Source: Nemophila menziesii (lineage: Eukaryota > Streptophyta > Magnoliopsida > Boraginales > Hydrophyllaceae). Taken from it: DNA of 64,000 bases. The stretch spans positions 21,066,001 to 21,130,000 of the forward strand of contig JARWIR010000008.1 of assembly GCA_029959085.1 (NCBI GenBank). The letters are read 5' to 3'. A program made the translations under genes and the position numbers. Under the pieces are notes generated by a model that saw only the letters and a list, made by a program, of their open reading frames with translations, made no database searches and was not told the origin of the DNA. Shown here piece after piece: positions 35,313-45,794 of the stretch (the first letter of the stretch is position 1; each line of letters begins with the position of its first letter).

Positions 35313-38300
35313 TCTTCTTGTTTGGAATTGTCGGGGAGCGAGGGCACCCTCGACTAAAAATATGTTTAAGTCCCTAGTTTCGAAGTTTAAAGTGTCTGTT
35401 GCTTGTTTGTTAGAGTCGAAGCTTAGAAAGTCTAAATTAGCTTCTTGTAAGCATTTTAACTCTTTTGATAATTCGCACGTGGTAGAACCCAGGGGAAGAT
35501 CGTTTATGTCTGGGGGAATACTATTGTTGTGGAAAAACTATGTTAAGTTGAAGGTGATTAGCTCCTCAACTTCTTTTGTAATAGCGCAAATTATGGAATC
35601 TAATAACACTTCTTGGTATCTTGTGTGTGTTTACGCTCCTAATGACGATAAAGAAAGGCAAGTTCTTTGGGACTCTCTAACTTTATGGCATTCTAATATT
35701 AATTGTCCAACTCTTTTTATCGGAGACTTTAACGATATCTCTCGTAACTCCGAGAAATTGGGGAAAAAAGAACCTAATTTTGATCGTATTATTAGATTTA
35801 ATGAATTTATTAATCAAAATCTACTTGTTGATCTCCCTACAAAAGGATGTTTTTATACGTGGTCTAACAAAAGAAAAGGAGATGAAAATATTAAAGAACG
35901 TCTTGATAGAGGTTTGGCATCATTATCATGGTGTAATTTATTTCCAAATTTCCATATACAAGCTCCGCCTGCGATAGGATCGGATCATTCACCTTTAATT
36001 TTATCTACGGATTCTTCTAGAGCAAATTTCTCCAAATATTTCATGTTCGAATCAAGGTGGATGGAAAACGAAAATTGTAAAGAATTCATTAATAACATTT
36101 GGTCTAAGGGCGGCAAAGTTAAATCTATTATGGAATTCTGCAATAAAAGGGACTCTCTTTGTCTATCCCTTACTAAATGGAGCAAAAAGGTTTTTTGTAA
36201 CAATAGGAAACTTATTGATGAATATCAAAAAGAACTCCTATCTATTCAAAATGATTTTCCCTCGGATGAAAATTGGGAGAAAGAAAGATGCATTTATAGT
36301 AAACTAGAAGAAGCTTGGAAACAGGAAGAATTATTTTGGGCGGATAAGGCTAGAGATCAATGGATTAAGAAGGGTGACAAGAACACCAAGTATTTCTATG
36401 CTACTACGCTTTTAAGAAGAAAAGTGAATAAAATCTCTGCTCTTAAAAATAATAGAGGCGAGTGGGTCGAGGATCCGACGGAGGTGAAAAGAATTATTCA
36501 AGAATATTACATGGATCTTTTTTCTGACTCAACCTCAAAGCATATAAAGGACATATATGATAATATTCCTTGTAAGATTACGAAGGCAATGAACGACGAT
36601 ATTACTAGATTACCAGATATTGAGGAAGTTAGGAATGCCGTGTTTAGTATGTCGGGTTCTAAAGCACCGGGACCGGACGGATTACCAGGGAATTTTTACC
36701 AGGAATATTGGGAGATTCTTAAGGAGGATATTTTTAGTATTGTTTCAGATTTCTTTCTTCACAACACTCCTCTTAAAGGTCTTAATGATACGTTGATCAC
36801 TTTAATCCCTAAAGGTGAAATACAAGAAACTATTGCAGATTTTCGACCTATTGCATGCATTAATTTTATTTACAAAATTATTTCGAAGATCTTAGCAAAT
36901 AGGCTCCAACCTATGATGGATGAAATTATATCTCCCACCCAATCGGCTTTTATCAAAGGCAGGAGTATTCAAGATAACATTCTCATAGCACAGGAAGTCT
37001 CATTCTATTTAAAGAATAAGAGAAAATCCAATAAACATGTGGCGGCGGTCAAAATCGATATGTCTAAAGCATATGATCGAGTTAACTGGAGTTTCTTAAT
37101 TAATACATTAAGGAGTCTTGGATTTTGCGAGAAATGGACTGACTGGATATATAATTGTATATCTTCGGTTTCTTTTCAAATAAAGGTCAACGGTCAAAGA
37201 CTCGATTCTTTCAATCCATCAAGAGGCATTCGACAAGGTGACCCGTTATCACCTTTTTTGTTCTCTCTACTAACTGAATGTCTAATAGGTCTCATCAATA
37301 GACAGTGTAGAGAAGGTAATATTAAGGGTATCGCTATAACTAGAAACTGTCCAAAACTAACACATTTATTATTCGCGGATGATGCGCTTTTCTTTGTTAA
37401 CATTGAAGATAATGAGATCCAAGCCTTTAAAGATACTCTTCTGGATTTTTGCACGGCCTCGGGTCAAGAAATTAATTTTAATAAATCTTCGATTCTCTTT
37501 AGCAAAGGTACTCCGGAACATATTTGTCAAAAAGTGGTGGATTCACTTAATATTCAAAAAACGACAGCGTTTGGAAAATATTTAGGGATTCCTTTCTCTC
37601 TTAATAGAGCAAAATCAAGTAACCTTAACTATATTAAAGATCGTCTGCTAAGTAAATCTTCAAGCTGGATTTCAAATTTATTATCAGATGGAGGAAAAGA
37701 AGTCCTCATTAAGGCTATTCTCCAATCAATTCCGAATTATTCAATGTCTATCTTCGAATTTCCAAAATCTTTGTGTAAGAAACTCTCGGCTATCATTGCT
37801 AATTTTTGGTGGGATGCAAATTCTAAGAAAAAGATCCATTGGTTAAGTTGGAAGAAGATAGCTAGAGCAAAATCAATGGGTGGGATTGGTTTTAGGGATT
37901 TCCAAAAAATGAATATTGCTTTACTTGGAAAGCAAGCTTGGAGGATCATGAATAGGCCTGATTCCTTGGTCTATAGAGTCCTTAAAGGAATATATGCCCC
38001 TCATAGTGATCTGTTCAATACTAAACTTGCTAATAGAAGATCGTGGAGTTGGGCTAGTCTTTATAAAGGTATTCAATTCATTAATCAACACTCACAATGG
38101 AGGATCGGAAATGGCTTATCTACGAATATTTGGGAGCATAAATGGGTAAGAAATGACATCATATTGGAAAAACCGGAAGGATGTAAGTTGTCAAGGGTCA
38201 ACCAATTATTTGATATCGATAAATCGTCATGGAATATCTATCTTTTACGAGAGTTGTTTCATCTGAATATAGTTAGTGATATTATCAAAATACCACTGAT

Positions 38301-39435
38301 GTTAACAAATGAGGACGACAAACTTATATGGCCATATACCAAAGACGGAATTTATTCCACCAAGTCGGGATATCATAGGCTCATAGATTTGGAAATTGCC
38401 AATGAAGCCCAATCTTCGAGACAAGGAAGCGAAAACAATAATTCCTTGTGGAAAATTATTTGGCACTCTAATGTTCCTAACAAAATAAGAGCTTTTGGGT
38501 GGAAAATTTGCAAAGGTGCTATACCTACTAAGAAGAATCTCAAAGCAAAGAAATGTGCTAAAGACTCGTTATGTGAATGGTGTGAATCAGGAACAGAAGA
38601 TATTTCACATATATTTCTTAAATGTCCTTTCAGTATGTCTATTTGGGCTAATTCAAGATTACAGCTGAAAATTGATAAAGAAGGTGAGTATAACCTAGGA
38701 GAGTGGATCATCTCGACTATTAATCATTATACGAATAATGGGTGGGATCGCTCAGAAGTTACGGCGTATATTTTACTATTATGCTGGAATATTTGGAAAG
38801 CTCGCATGAAGAGTTTTCATGAGAGGGTACCATGGGTTCTAAAAGACATTCTATATAACACACATAAATATATGGATGATTTGTTTAAATTTAGAATCAA
38901 GGATAAAGGCCTCCCTCAAGCTTTGGATAAGTCAAAGAGAAGTGTGGATAATGTTTCTCCTTGTGCCTCGGAAGATGCAGATATCATTTGGCAATGTGAT
39001 GCGTCTTTTATGAACTCTTGGGAACCCGCGGGCATAGCATCAATTGCAATCAATAACAAAGGCCAGGTGACTCAGATGTTGGCAAACACGAAGATAATTA
39101 ACAGCTCATTAGAAGGCGAGTGTTGGGCAGTTCTCCTTGCAATGAAGGAGGCTGCCTCTCTTAATCTCCGGAATAGTTCTTTCTATTCCGATAACCTTGA
39201 ATTGGTTCAAGGTATCACTAGGAGCACAGGTCTTCGTTGGCAAATCTATCCGTTTATTGCTGAAATGAAGAACTGGCTGAAGAAATTTCCGCTATGGAAA
39301 GTTCGTTTTGTTAATCGAGAATTTAACAATATTGCGGACGAATTGGCGAAATGCACAAGAAAGGGAATTAGATTTAGAGAATGGAAGGATTTTTCTATTT
39401 TTAATCCTTGTAGACCCCCTTCATGGGAACTGTAA
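35272..39435 (+). CDS. LINE ORF2 polyprotein: endonuclease, reverse transcriptase, RNase H
   Basis: 1387 residues from the ATG at 35272; MDNLLVWNCRGA a few codons later may be the true start. APE-type endonuclease covers residues 12-245 (WNCRG, LLESK, GDFND with D152, SDHSP with D238/H239). Reverse transcriptase spans about 440-800: D596 in IDMSKAYDRVNW, GIRQGDPLSPF, and the catalytic FADD with D703/D704. Thumb and connection follow (ANFWWD, GGIGFRDFQKMNIALLGKQ). The zf-RVT block starts near C1104. RNase H shows D1243, E1283, D1307 and D1356, a complete DEDD set. The enzyme nicks the target and copies the LINE RNA by target-primed reverse transcription. It overlaps ORF1 by 41 nt in another frame, which suggests reinitiation or frameshifting. 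It is the longest intact frame in the window. Confidence 0.95.
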   Translation: MAAYPLRGPGGMDNLLVWNCRGARAPSTKNMFKSLVSKFKVSVACLLESKLRKSKLASCKHFNSFDNSHVVEPRGRSFMSGGILLLWKNYVKLKVISSSTSFVIAQIMESNNTSWYLVCVYAPNDDKERQVLWDSLTLWHSNINCPTLFIGDFNDISRNSEKLGKKEPNFDRIIRFNEFINQNLLVDLPTKGCFYTWSNKRKGDENIKERLDRGLASLSWCNLFPNFHIQAPPAIGSDHSPLILSTDSSRANFSKYFMFESRWMENENCKEFINNIWSKGGKVKSIMEFCNKRDSLCLSLTKWSKKVFCNNRKLIDEYQKELLSIQNDFPSDENWEKERCIYSKLEEAWKQEELFWADKARDQWIKKGDKNTKYFYATTLLRRKVNKISALKNNRGEWVEDPTEVKRIIQEYYMDLFSDSTSKHIKDIYDNIPCKITKAMNDDITRLPDIEEVRNAVFSMSGSKAPGPDGLPGNFYQEYWEILKEDIFSIVSDFFLHNTPLKGLNDTLITLIPKGEIQETIADFRPIACINFIYKIISKILANRLQPMMDEIISPTQSAFIKGRSIQDNILIAQEVSFYLKNKRKSNKHVAAVKIDMSKAYDRVNWSFLINTLRSLGFCEKWTDWIYNCISSVSFQIKVNGQRLDSFNPSRGIRQGDPLSPFLFSLLTECLIGLINRQCREGNIKGIAITRNCPKLTHLLFADDALFFVNIEDNEIQAFKDTLLDFCTASGQEINFNKSSILFSKGTPEHICQKVVDSLNIQKTTAFGKYLGIPFSLNRAKSSNLNYIKDRLLSKSSSWISNLLSDGGKEVLIKAILQSIPNYSMSIFEFPKSLCKKLSAIIANFWWDANSKKKIHWLSWKKIARAKSMGGIGFRDFQKMNIALLGKQAWRIMNRPDSLVYRVLKGIYAPHSDLFNTKLANRRSWSWASLYKGIQFINQHSQWRIGNGLSTNIWEHKWVRNDIILEKPEGCKLSRVNQLFDIDKSSWNIYLLRELFHLNIVSDIIKIPLMLTNEDDKLIWPYTKDGIYSTKSGYHRLIDLEIANEAQSSRQGSENNNSLWKIIWHSNVPNKIRAFGWKICKGAIPTKKNLKAKKCAKDSLCEWCESGTEDISHIFLKCPFSMSIWANSRLQLKIDKEGEYNLGEWIISTINHYTNNGWDRSEVTAYILLLCWNIWKARMKSFHERVPWVLKDILYNTHKYMDDLFKFRIKDKGLPQALDKSKRSVDNVSPCASEDADIIWQCDASFMNSWEPAGIASIAINNKGQVTQMLANTKIINSSLEGECWAVLLAMKEAASLNLRNSSFYSDNLELVQGITRSTGLRWQIYPFIAEMKNWLKKFPLWKVRFVNREFNNIADELAKCTRKGIRFREWKDFSIFNPCRPPSWEL

Positions 39436-39469
39436 TTTAACTTCAACCTTGACAAAAAAAAAAAAAAAA

Positions 39470-39485
39470 AAATTATAAACTTCTT
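39470..39485 (+). repeat. LINE target-site duplication, right copy
   Basis: AAATTATAAACTTCTT directly after the poly-A tail; matches 31892-31907. Confidence 0.93.
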
Positions 39486-39835
39486 AATTTTATTTTTAAT
39501 ATGGAATTTCTTAGTAGAAATTTTAATATTGTCTTTTTCTCACTTCTCGAGAAAATTTAACGATTGAATGGATCGTCAAACAACAATTGTATCTTCCTGT
39601 TTAGCATCTTTGCTTAGGTAAGATACCTCGTAAATAGGTTGAGTTTGAGCTAACTCAAATATATTTTTATATTTGGGAAGAGAAGGTTCGAGAACTTTAT
39701 AGTACGTACATATGCAATTGTTCTTCGCCACTGAGACGAGTACCGACTTTTATTTTGAATATAATTTAAACTCCTCATACTAGTTTGAAATATTTTGAGG
39801 AGACTGTATATCAATATTCAAGAATTGAACAACAA

Positions 39836-40932
39836 TCAAAGAGAAGAGAATATTGGAATCCCTGGAAGACTAAGTCCACAATCAACAATGAAAATGTTGC
39901 CTGTTATGTAGCTTGAGGAGTCATGGATCAAATATCTAATAAGTGAGGTCAATGCTGGGTCTGTGGTGCCATAAGTTGCTAACGGAACAGTTCTGATTGC
40001 TACATTCTTTAGCCACTCTTTACTCATAAGACCCTCAGTTATTTCTGATTGAAAAAGCCCAGGTGCTATTGAATTCACTCTGATGTTGAACTTTCCCAAT
40101 TCTAGCGCCATGATCTGTCAACATTTTGTAATTATAAGTATCTAGCTTATGTTATATTATATAGTATTGTGAGAATTTCTGAAACGAATTATGAGACTGT
40201 CTTTCAACAATATTCTGTACCTTTGTCATGGTATCCACCCCAGATTTCGATGGACCATAAGCTATAGTTCCGTGTACTCCTACTCTGTTCAACCCAGCAG
40301 GAGATGAAATGTTGATGATGGATCCTCCTCCCTGCAGTCTTGCATCACGCATCCGCGAGCCGATATGTTTAGACACCAACCATGCTCCTGTTAAGTTTGT
40401 CTTTAAAACATCATTCCATTCCTCCTCGGACAGATCGATTGGGGATGTTACACTGCCTATGCAAAATGGTTACGAATATCGCCATGTTAGAAACAAAAAC
40501 TGAATCAGCTCCACATGTTTGTATAAGGTTTTAGATTGAACAAATACTTGTATAGATACGTAATGAATTTATTACTACACATTTACGAGTACCTCTAATA
40601 CCAGCATTGTTAATTAAAACATCGATATGCCCAAATGCATCCCAGGCTTTCTGAACAGATGCTTCAATAGTGCTACCATCAGCTGAAACATCAAGTTCCA
40701 CAGCCATTGCTCTAGGAGAATGAGAAGCATCATCGTCTAAAGGGTTGATGATGGATTGGTTTATTTGGTGACATAGAGACTTGAGTCTTTCAACTCTACG
40801 AGCGGCTGCAATAATCTTGCAACCAGATTTGGCAAGGTCGATGCAGAATTCTCGGCCTAGTCCTGAGGATGCACCAGTCACCAAAACAATTTTGTTGTTT
40901 AAGTGCCCGAGGTCTGCTACCTGACTTGTCAT
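39836..40932 (-). CDS. Short-chain dehydrogenase/reductase, copy 1 (three exons)
   Basis: A classical SDR of 284 residues. Exons on the minus strand are 40932-40593, 40456-40221 and 40114-39836 (stop TGA at 39838-39836). Introns start GTAC and GTAC and end ATAG and ACAG; phases 1 and 0. Motifs: cofactor-binding TGASSGLG at residues 19-26, NNAG at 108-111, and active-site Ser164/165 with Tyr180-X3-Lys184 (YGPSK). The C-terminal part has [17 protein letters not shown] and ends in IPIFSSL. ARR after the second strand suggests NADP(H) preference. Its closest match from memory is the family of small cytosolic plant SDRs without a signal peptide. The substrate is unknown. A TATA box lies upstream at 40994-40986. 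The gene is intact and one of two tandem paralogues. Confidence 0.93.
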
Positions 40933-40985
40933 CTTTAAATGCCTAAACAGGATTCACTAGTCAATGATCGTAAATCTAACAGTTG

Positions 40986-40994
40986 CTATTTATA
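40986..40994 (-). promoter_or_regulatory. TATA box of SDR copy 1
   Basis: TATAAATAG on the minus strand, 54-62 nt upstream of the ATG. The same box is conserved before copy 2. Confidence 0.75.
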
Positions 40995-41149
40995 AATCTC
41001 TTTCAGCTCTCACTCCTTGACCTCCGGGTCCTTTATTTATTCACCCTATATTTTTTTTTACTTAAAAGAAACATGAATAGAAATGGTAACAGCGCCCCCA
41101 AAAAAAATATTCAGTTCCTGGATCCGGACGTCCATGTACACCTACCACC

Positions 41150-41511
41150 GAGGATGGAGCCAGGATCTTTTACTAGAGGGAGGCCAAGGAAATAAAATTA
41201 CATTATAAGTCCTAATATAATTTTTTTAATTAATTATTTTTTATTTAATACAAATAACATATAATTTATTAAAAAAATAATATAATTATAAGTCTAATAA
41301 AATAAAATTTAAAATATCAAAAGATTAAATGAAGATTTTGAAAATTTAAGGAATACAAATAAATAATTTAAAAATTCAGGAAGCCAAATAAATAACTTTT
41401 TAAAATGTAAAGGTAAAATAAGACATAACTAATTCTTTTTTTTATAATTTTTTTTTTTAATTTATCCAAGGAGTCATGGCCCCCTAACTCATAATGTGGC
41501 TCCGCCACTAC
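41150..41511. mobile_element. hAT-like MITE in copy 1 with 8-bp TSD
   Basis: Absent from copy 2, where the surrounding DNA is joined at CCTACCACC (near 45543-45551). Ends carry GGATGGAGCCAGGA on the left and, reversed on the right, GTGGCGGAGCCACA, sharing the core GGAGCCA. Flanks are CTACCACC (41142-41149) and TTACCACC (41512-41519). An 8-bp duplication fits hAT. The body is non-coding and AT-rich. Confidence 0.7.
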
Positions 41512-41613
41512 TTACCACCCTTTGGGAACACCATTTTTTAGAATATAATGTTACTCATAAATCTCAAAGATCTCCTTCACCCAAATTTACTTTTTTCCCT
41601 GCGCACATATGAT

Positions 41614-41615
<2 letters not shown>

Positions 41616-41710
<95 letters not shown>
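41616..41710. repeat. (AT)n microsatellite
   Basis: About 47 uninterrupted AT units. At the corresponding place in copy 2 (near 45641-45653) only about six units remain, so the locus expanded or contracted after duplication. Confidence 0.95.
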
Positions 41711-41712
<2 letters not shown>

Positions 41713-41850
41713 TCTTTTTATGTATTTGCAATTAAATATAAAAATGTGATTTGAATATAATTTCTGAGTATAATCTTAATAAATTTTATTTTGTCAGGAT
41801 CAAAATTTTCATTGAACCTACTATGTTATATGTTACAATGAGTAATGATA

Positions 41851-43568
41851 TATGAGCATTGCCATTTATTTACTACGGCCTATCGGCCAATTCATTTTAT
41901 AAAGAAAGTCCTACCACTAACTAAGTGGTTTGCATCAAACTAAATAATACCAAATACCCAAAAACCCCTCCCCTTTCCTATTAACACAATGGAAACCCCA
42001 AATCCAAAACACCCAACCCATATAGGTTCTGTGACCCCTCACCTCTCTCTCTACTGTGATACGCGAACCCATTTCTCCTCTTCCTCCCTGACTCTTTCTC
42101 TCCCTCTTACCATCACCACCACTGATATTCTGCAGAAACCCACCCCCACCAACACCATCATTACCACCCCCAACCCACCTTCCCACTGGCGAGCTGCAGA
42201 ATCCCACCAACACCGAAACATCACCACCCCCAACCCACCACTGCCTTCATCACCAACAACAACACAACCGCCTTCCCGTTCCAAGTTTCTGACCTCCAGC
42301 CACCGTCAGATCTGCGTCTCCCTCCAGAAAGACGGCGCTCCTCCGCTCTGCTGCTTCACCCTCGCACCAACACTGCTTCACCATCGCGCTCCTCCGCTTT
42401 GCTTCACCACCACTTCCTCGTCGGCGCTCAGCTTCACGTGGATCCACTGCAGCGCTGGGGACCGTCGTGGCTGCAGTCCCTTCACCACTACTGTTTAATA
42501 CCCCCTTGCTGGATATAGGCCATATCGTTTGAGTTCAAATCAGTTCCAGTTCCCGGATCAGCAACCACCACCTGAACACTGCTGATTTACCATCACCAAG
42601 CCCCCGTTCGTTTCCTTCACTGTTCAGGCCCTCCTCTGCTGCACCATCGCAATCTCTGTTGTTCGTGAATCTGGATTTTTTTTGATTCGTATGGTACATC
42701 CCAGTTATACGTACAACCCAGTTATGGGTACAACCCATTGTAGAATAGATTAGGGTAGGGGCCGACCCCATGTGGTATAGAATTTTGACTAAATTTGTTT
42801 TTTTTTTTTTTTTGTAGTTCGTAACCCAGTTGAAAAAATTGTATGTTAAGGGGCCAACCCCATACAGTTAAGTTGAATTTTGATTGAATTTTTGAGTTTC
42901 TTTGTTATTGGGCCAGCCCCAAGTTATATTTTGGTAATGAATACAGTTCGTATATTGTTCCCTTGCTTGTTTTTGTTTATTTATGGGGCCAGCCCCTCCT
43001 TGTATTTGTACTTAATAAAAAAAGACTACTGAAAAAACATAGCAAACTGGAATGTAAAGGGCCATGGGTACAGCCCGTCCAGTTCTCGTGGGCCTATACC
43101 CTCGTAACGCTCGACTAAATGGGGGTATAATAGTAATTGCTCTTCTATGAGAAAGTGACTAAAAACCTTAAATAGTAGGTTTTTTTAGTTTGGTATTAAA
43201 ACATAAAATTAACCAAAAAGTGGCCTTCAAAATTAGTTTCCTCTTATTTTAATTGTCTCCAAGTATGCTTTTCTCCTCTATAGGTGTCTTCATACCCACT
43301 TTGCTTTGGAACAAAAAAGAGAAATACTCACATACATACACCGGTACACCAATACACCGGTACTCAACTATTCTTTATATCATACATGATACATCACAGA
43401 AAAGGTAGAGCATGAACCGACCTAACTGCAAGACCCAATTTGTTTTATTTATACACACTTGTCTAAGTTTAGTTAGCACCATATATTTCGAACCAAACTA
43501 GAACCACTTTTCTAGTACCAGAAGAATGGATGCTCGAAAAAGAAGTAGCCCATCAGTTCAGGAAGCTC
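41851..43568. other. Spacer between the SDR duplicates, C-rich and palindrome-bearing
   Basis: 41985-42500 is rich in CCACC and CT tracts and holds overlapping frames on both strands (169 codons at 41989-42498 on plus) with a composition expected of low-complexity DNA. I do not call a protein. Several GGGGCC-RR-CCCC palindromes follow at 42760-43075. The ends (AATACCAAA near 41948 and, reversed, near 43185-43195) may be the edges of an unclassified element. Confidence 0.45.
42760..43075. repeat. Cluster of GGGGCC-CCCC palindromes
   Basis: GGGGCCGACCCC (42760-42771), GGGGCCAACCCC (42850-42861), GGGCCAGCCCC (42910-42920) and GGGGCCAGCCCC (42985-42996), with a looser GGGCCATGGGTACAGCCC at 43059. 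They lie in AT-rich DNA, and the first four are 60-90 bp apart. Confidence 0.7.
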
Positions 43569-44233
43569 AAATCACCTATGTACTAAAAAAAAAAAAAAAG
43601 AGAGAGTATTAACATCAATATTAGCATGAAAAATTTGTATGTCCATTTTATCAAATGAATTGTTTGTTGTATTGTGGAAATTAAATACCTAAATATCTTA
43701 TAGGCATCACAAACTGTTGGAATTTTTACAAGTAAAGTTTAAATTTTTTAACAGATATATTTTTCATTTTATTTTCAGTGAGGTCTTACGTACCTAGTCC
43801 TACAATGTGAAACTTTAAGGTTTCTTAGCAACAAGACCTAATGTTTAAATTATAAACTTCTTAATTTTATTTTGAATATGGAATTTCTTAGTAGAAATTT
43901 TAATATTGTCTTTTTCTCACTTCTCGAGAAAATTTAACGATTGAATGGATCGTCAAACAACAATTGTATCTTACTGTTTAGAATCTTTGCTTAGGTAAGA
44001 TACCTCGTAAATAGGTTGAGTTTGAGCTAACTATGTTGAATTATATGTTATTTAAATATATTTTTATATTTGGGAAGAGAAGGTTCCAGAACTTTATAGT
44101 ACGTACATATGCAATTGTTCTTCGCCACTGAGACGAGTACCAGACTTTTATTTTGAATATAATTTCAACTCCTCATACTAGTTTGAAATATTTTGAGGAG
44201 ACTGTATATCAATATTCAAGAATTGAACAACAA

Positions 44234-45336
44234 TCAAAGAGAAGAGAATATTGGAATCCCTGGAAGACTAAGTCCACAATCAACAATGAAAATGTTGCCT
44301 GTTACGTAGCGTGAGGAGTCATGGATCAAATATCTAATAAGTGAGGTCAATGCTGGGTCTATGGTGCCATAAGTTGCTAACGGAACAGTTCTGATTGCTA
44401 CGTTCTTTAGCCACTCTTTACTCATAAGACCCTCAGTTATTTCTGATTGAAAAAGCCCAGGTGCTATTGAATTCACTCTGATGTTGAACTTTCCCAATTC
44501 TACGGCCATGATCTGTCAACATTTTGTAGTCATAAGTATCTAGCTTATGTAATATTATATTGTATTGTGAGAATTTCTTAAACAAATTATGAGACTCTCT
44601 TTCAACAATATTCCGTACCTTAGTCATGGTATCCATCCCAGATTTCGATGGACCATAAGCTATAGTTCCTAATACTATTACGCGGTTCAACCCCGCAGGA
44701 GATGAAATGTTGATGATGGATCCTCCTCTCTCCAGTCTTGCATCACGCATCCGTGAGCCGATATGTTTAGCCACCAACCATGCTCCTGTTAAGTTTGTCT
44801 TTAAAACATTATTCCATTCCTCCTCAGACAGATCGATTGAGGATCTTGCACTGCCTATACAAAATTACTCCGAATATCGCCATTTTAGAAATAAAAACTG
44901 AATCAGCTCCACATGTTCGTAGAAGGTTTTAGATTGAACAAATTCTTGTATAGATACGTAATGAATTTATTACTATACATTTACGAGTACCTCTAACACC
45001 AGCATTGTTAATTAAAACATCGATACGACCAAATGCATCCCAGGCTTTCTGAACAGATGCTTCAATAGTGCTACCATCAGCTGAAACATCAAGCTCCACA
45101 GCCATTGCTCTATGAGAATGAGAAGCATCATCGTCTAAAGGGTTAATGATGGATTGGTTTATTTCGTGACATAAAGACTTGAGTCTTTCAACTCTACGTG
45201 CGGCTGCAATAATCTTGCAACCAGATTTGGCAAGGTCGATGCAGAATTCTCGGCCTAGTCCTGAGGATGCGCCAGTCACCAAAACAATTTTGTTGTTTAA
45301 GGGTAGATGCCCGAGATCTGCTACCTGACTTGTCAT
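44234..45336 (-). CDS. Short-chain dehydrogenase/reductase, copy 2 (three exons)
   Basis: A 286-residue paralogue of the SDR at 39836-40932. Exons are 45336-44991, 44854-44619 and 44512-44234. Intron positions, phases and splice sites match copy 1. Exon 1 has two extra codons (LP after GHL). Motifs: [12 protein letters not shown], Ser166/167, Tyr182-X3-Lys186. Differences from copy 1 are scattered: AARSSID against VTSPID-like residues after exon 2 starts, RVIVL against RVGVH before the active site, and H to R and I to V changes near NNAG. No stop or frameshift is visible, so both copies can be functional. The changes beside the active-site loop could alter substrate preference; that is inference. 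Confidence 0.93.
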
Positions 45337-45389
45337 CTTTATCTGCCTAGATAGGATTCACTAGTCAATGATCGTAAATCTAACAGTTG

Positions 45390-45398
45390 CTATTTATA
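45390..45398 (-). promoter_or_regulatory. TATA box of SDR copy 2
   Basis: TATAAATAG on the minus strand, 54-62 nt upstream of the ATG at 45336, the same position as in copy 1. Confidence 0.75.
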
Positions 45399-45707
45399 AT
45401 TCTCTTTCAGCTCTCACTCCTTGACCTCCGGGTCCGGTATATATTCCCCCTATTTTTTTTTACTAAAAAAACAGACATGAATAAAAATGGTAACAGTGCC
45501 CCAAATAAAATATTCAGTTCTGGATCTGGACGTCCATGTACACCTACCACCCCTTGGGAACACCATTTTTTAGAATCTAATGTTACTCATAAATCTAAAA
45601 GATCTCCTCCACCAAGTTCACTTTTTTTCCTCGTGGTTCGGTATATATATATCATTTTTTTTTATATATATGCAATTAAATATAAAAATATGATTTGAAT
45701 ATAATTT

Positions 45708-45794
45708 TTTTTTAATACATGAGAAAGTCACTTTGGATTCGGAGTCATTTTGACTCCAATGAGATTCGATCTCAGGATCTCTTGGTCTCTACGG
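45708..45794 (-). mobile_element. 5'-truncated SINE in copy 2, minus orientation, with TSD
   Basis: Related to the SINE at 30870-30989 (shared GAGAAAGTCACTTTGGA-type 3' body and T-run). ATTTGAATATAATTT (45693-45707) and ATTTAAATATAATTT (45795-45809) flank it. Copy 1 has a single uninterrupted version near 41749-41764. Confidence 0.75.

Larger units (their letters stand above)
31908..39469 (+). mobile_element. Complete L1-like LINE with intact ORFs
   Basis: A 7.56-kb non-LTR retrotransposon with exact ends. It is flanked by a 16-bp target duplication and ends in a 17-nt poly-A tail (39454-39470). Contents in order: a 5' region of 1.39 kb with a 321-codon hydrophobic ORF, ORF1 (33294-35312), ORF2 (35272-39435), then an 18-nt 3' UTR. 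No stop or frameshift interrupts either main ORF and the catalytic residues look complete, so it may be autonomous. It sits 366 bp beyond the SDR gene 1 stop codon, in convergent orientation. It inserted after the segmental duplication because the sister copy holds the empty site. Confidence 0.95.
31628..41850. repeat. Segmental duplication copy 1 (contains SDR gene 1; LINE-interrupted)
   Basis: 31628-31907 plus 39470-41850 aligns with 43569-45912. Shared landmarks are the SINE tail ATCACCTATGTACTAAAA, ATTAGCATGAAAAATTTG, the LINE target site, the whole SDR gene, its promoter and the sequence up to GTTACAA(T/A)GAGTAATGATAT-like DNA. Copy 1 differs by the LINE (31908-39469), an hAT-like MITE (41150-41511) and an expanded AT microsatellite. 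Confidence 0.88.

Noticed and set aside
35780..37585. Short plus-strand frames at 35780-35977 and 37379-37585
   Set aside because: Shadows of the intact LINE ORF2 in other frames.
41548..41754. Frame with IYIYIY across an AT repeat
   Set aside because: Microsatellite artefact.
41989..42498. 169-codon Pro/Thr/Ser-rich frame
   Set aside because: Low-complexity CCACC/CT-rich DNA is open on both strands. No conserved motif, so not called a gene.
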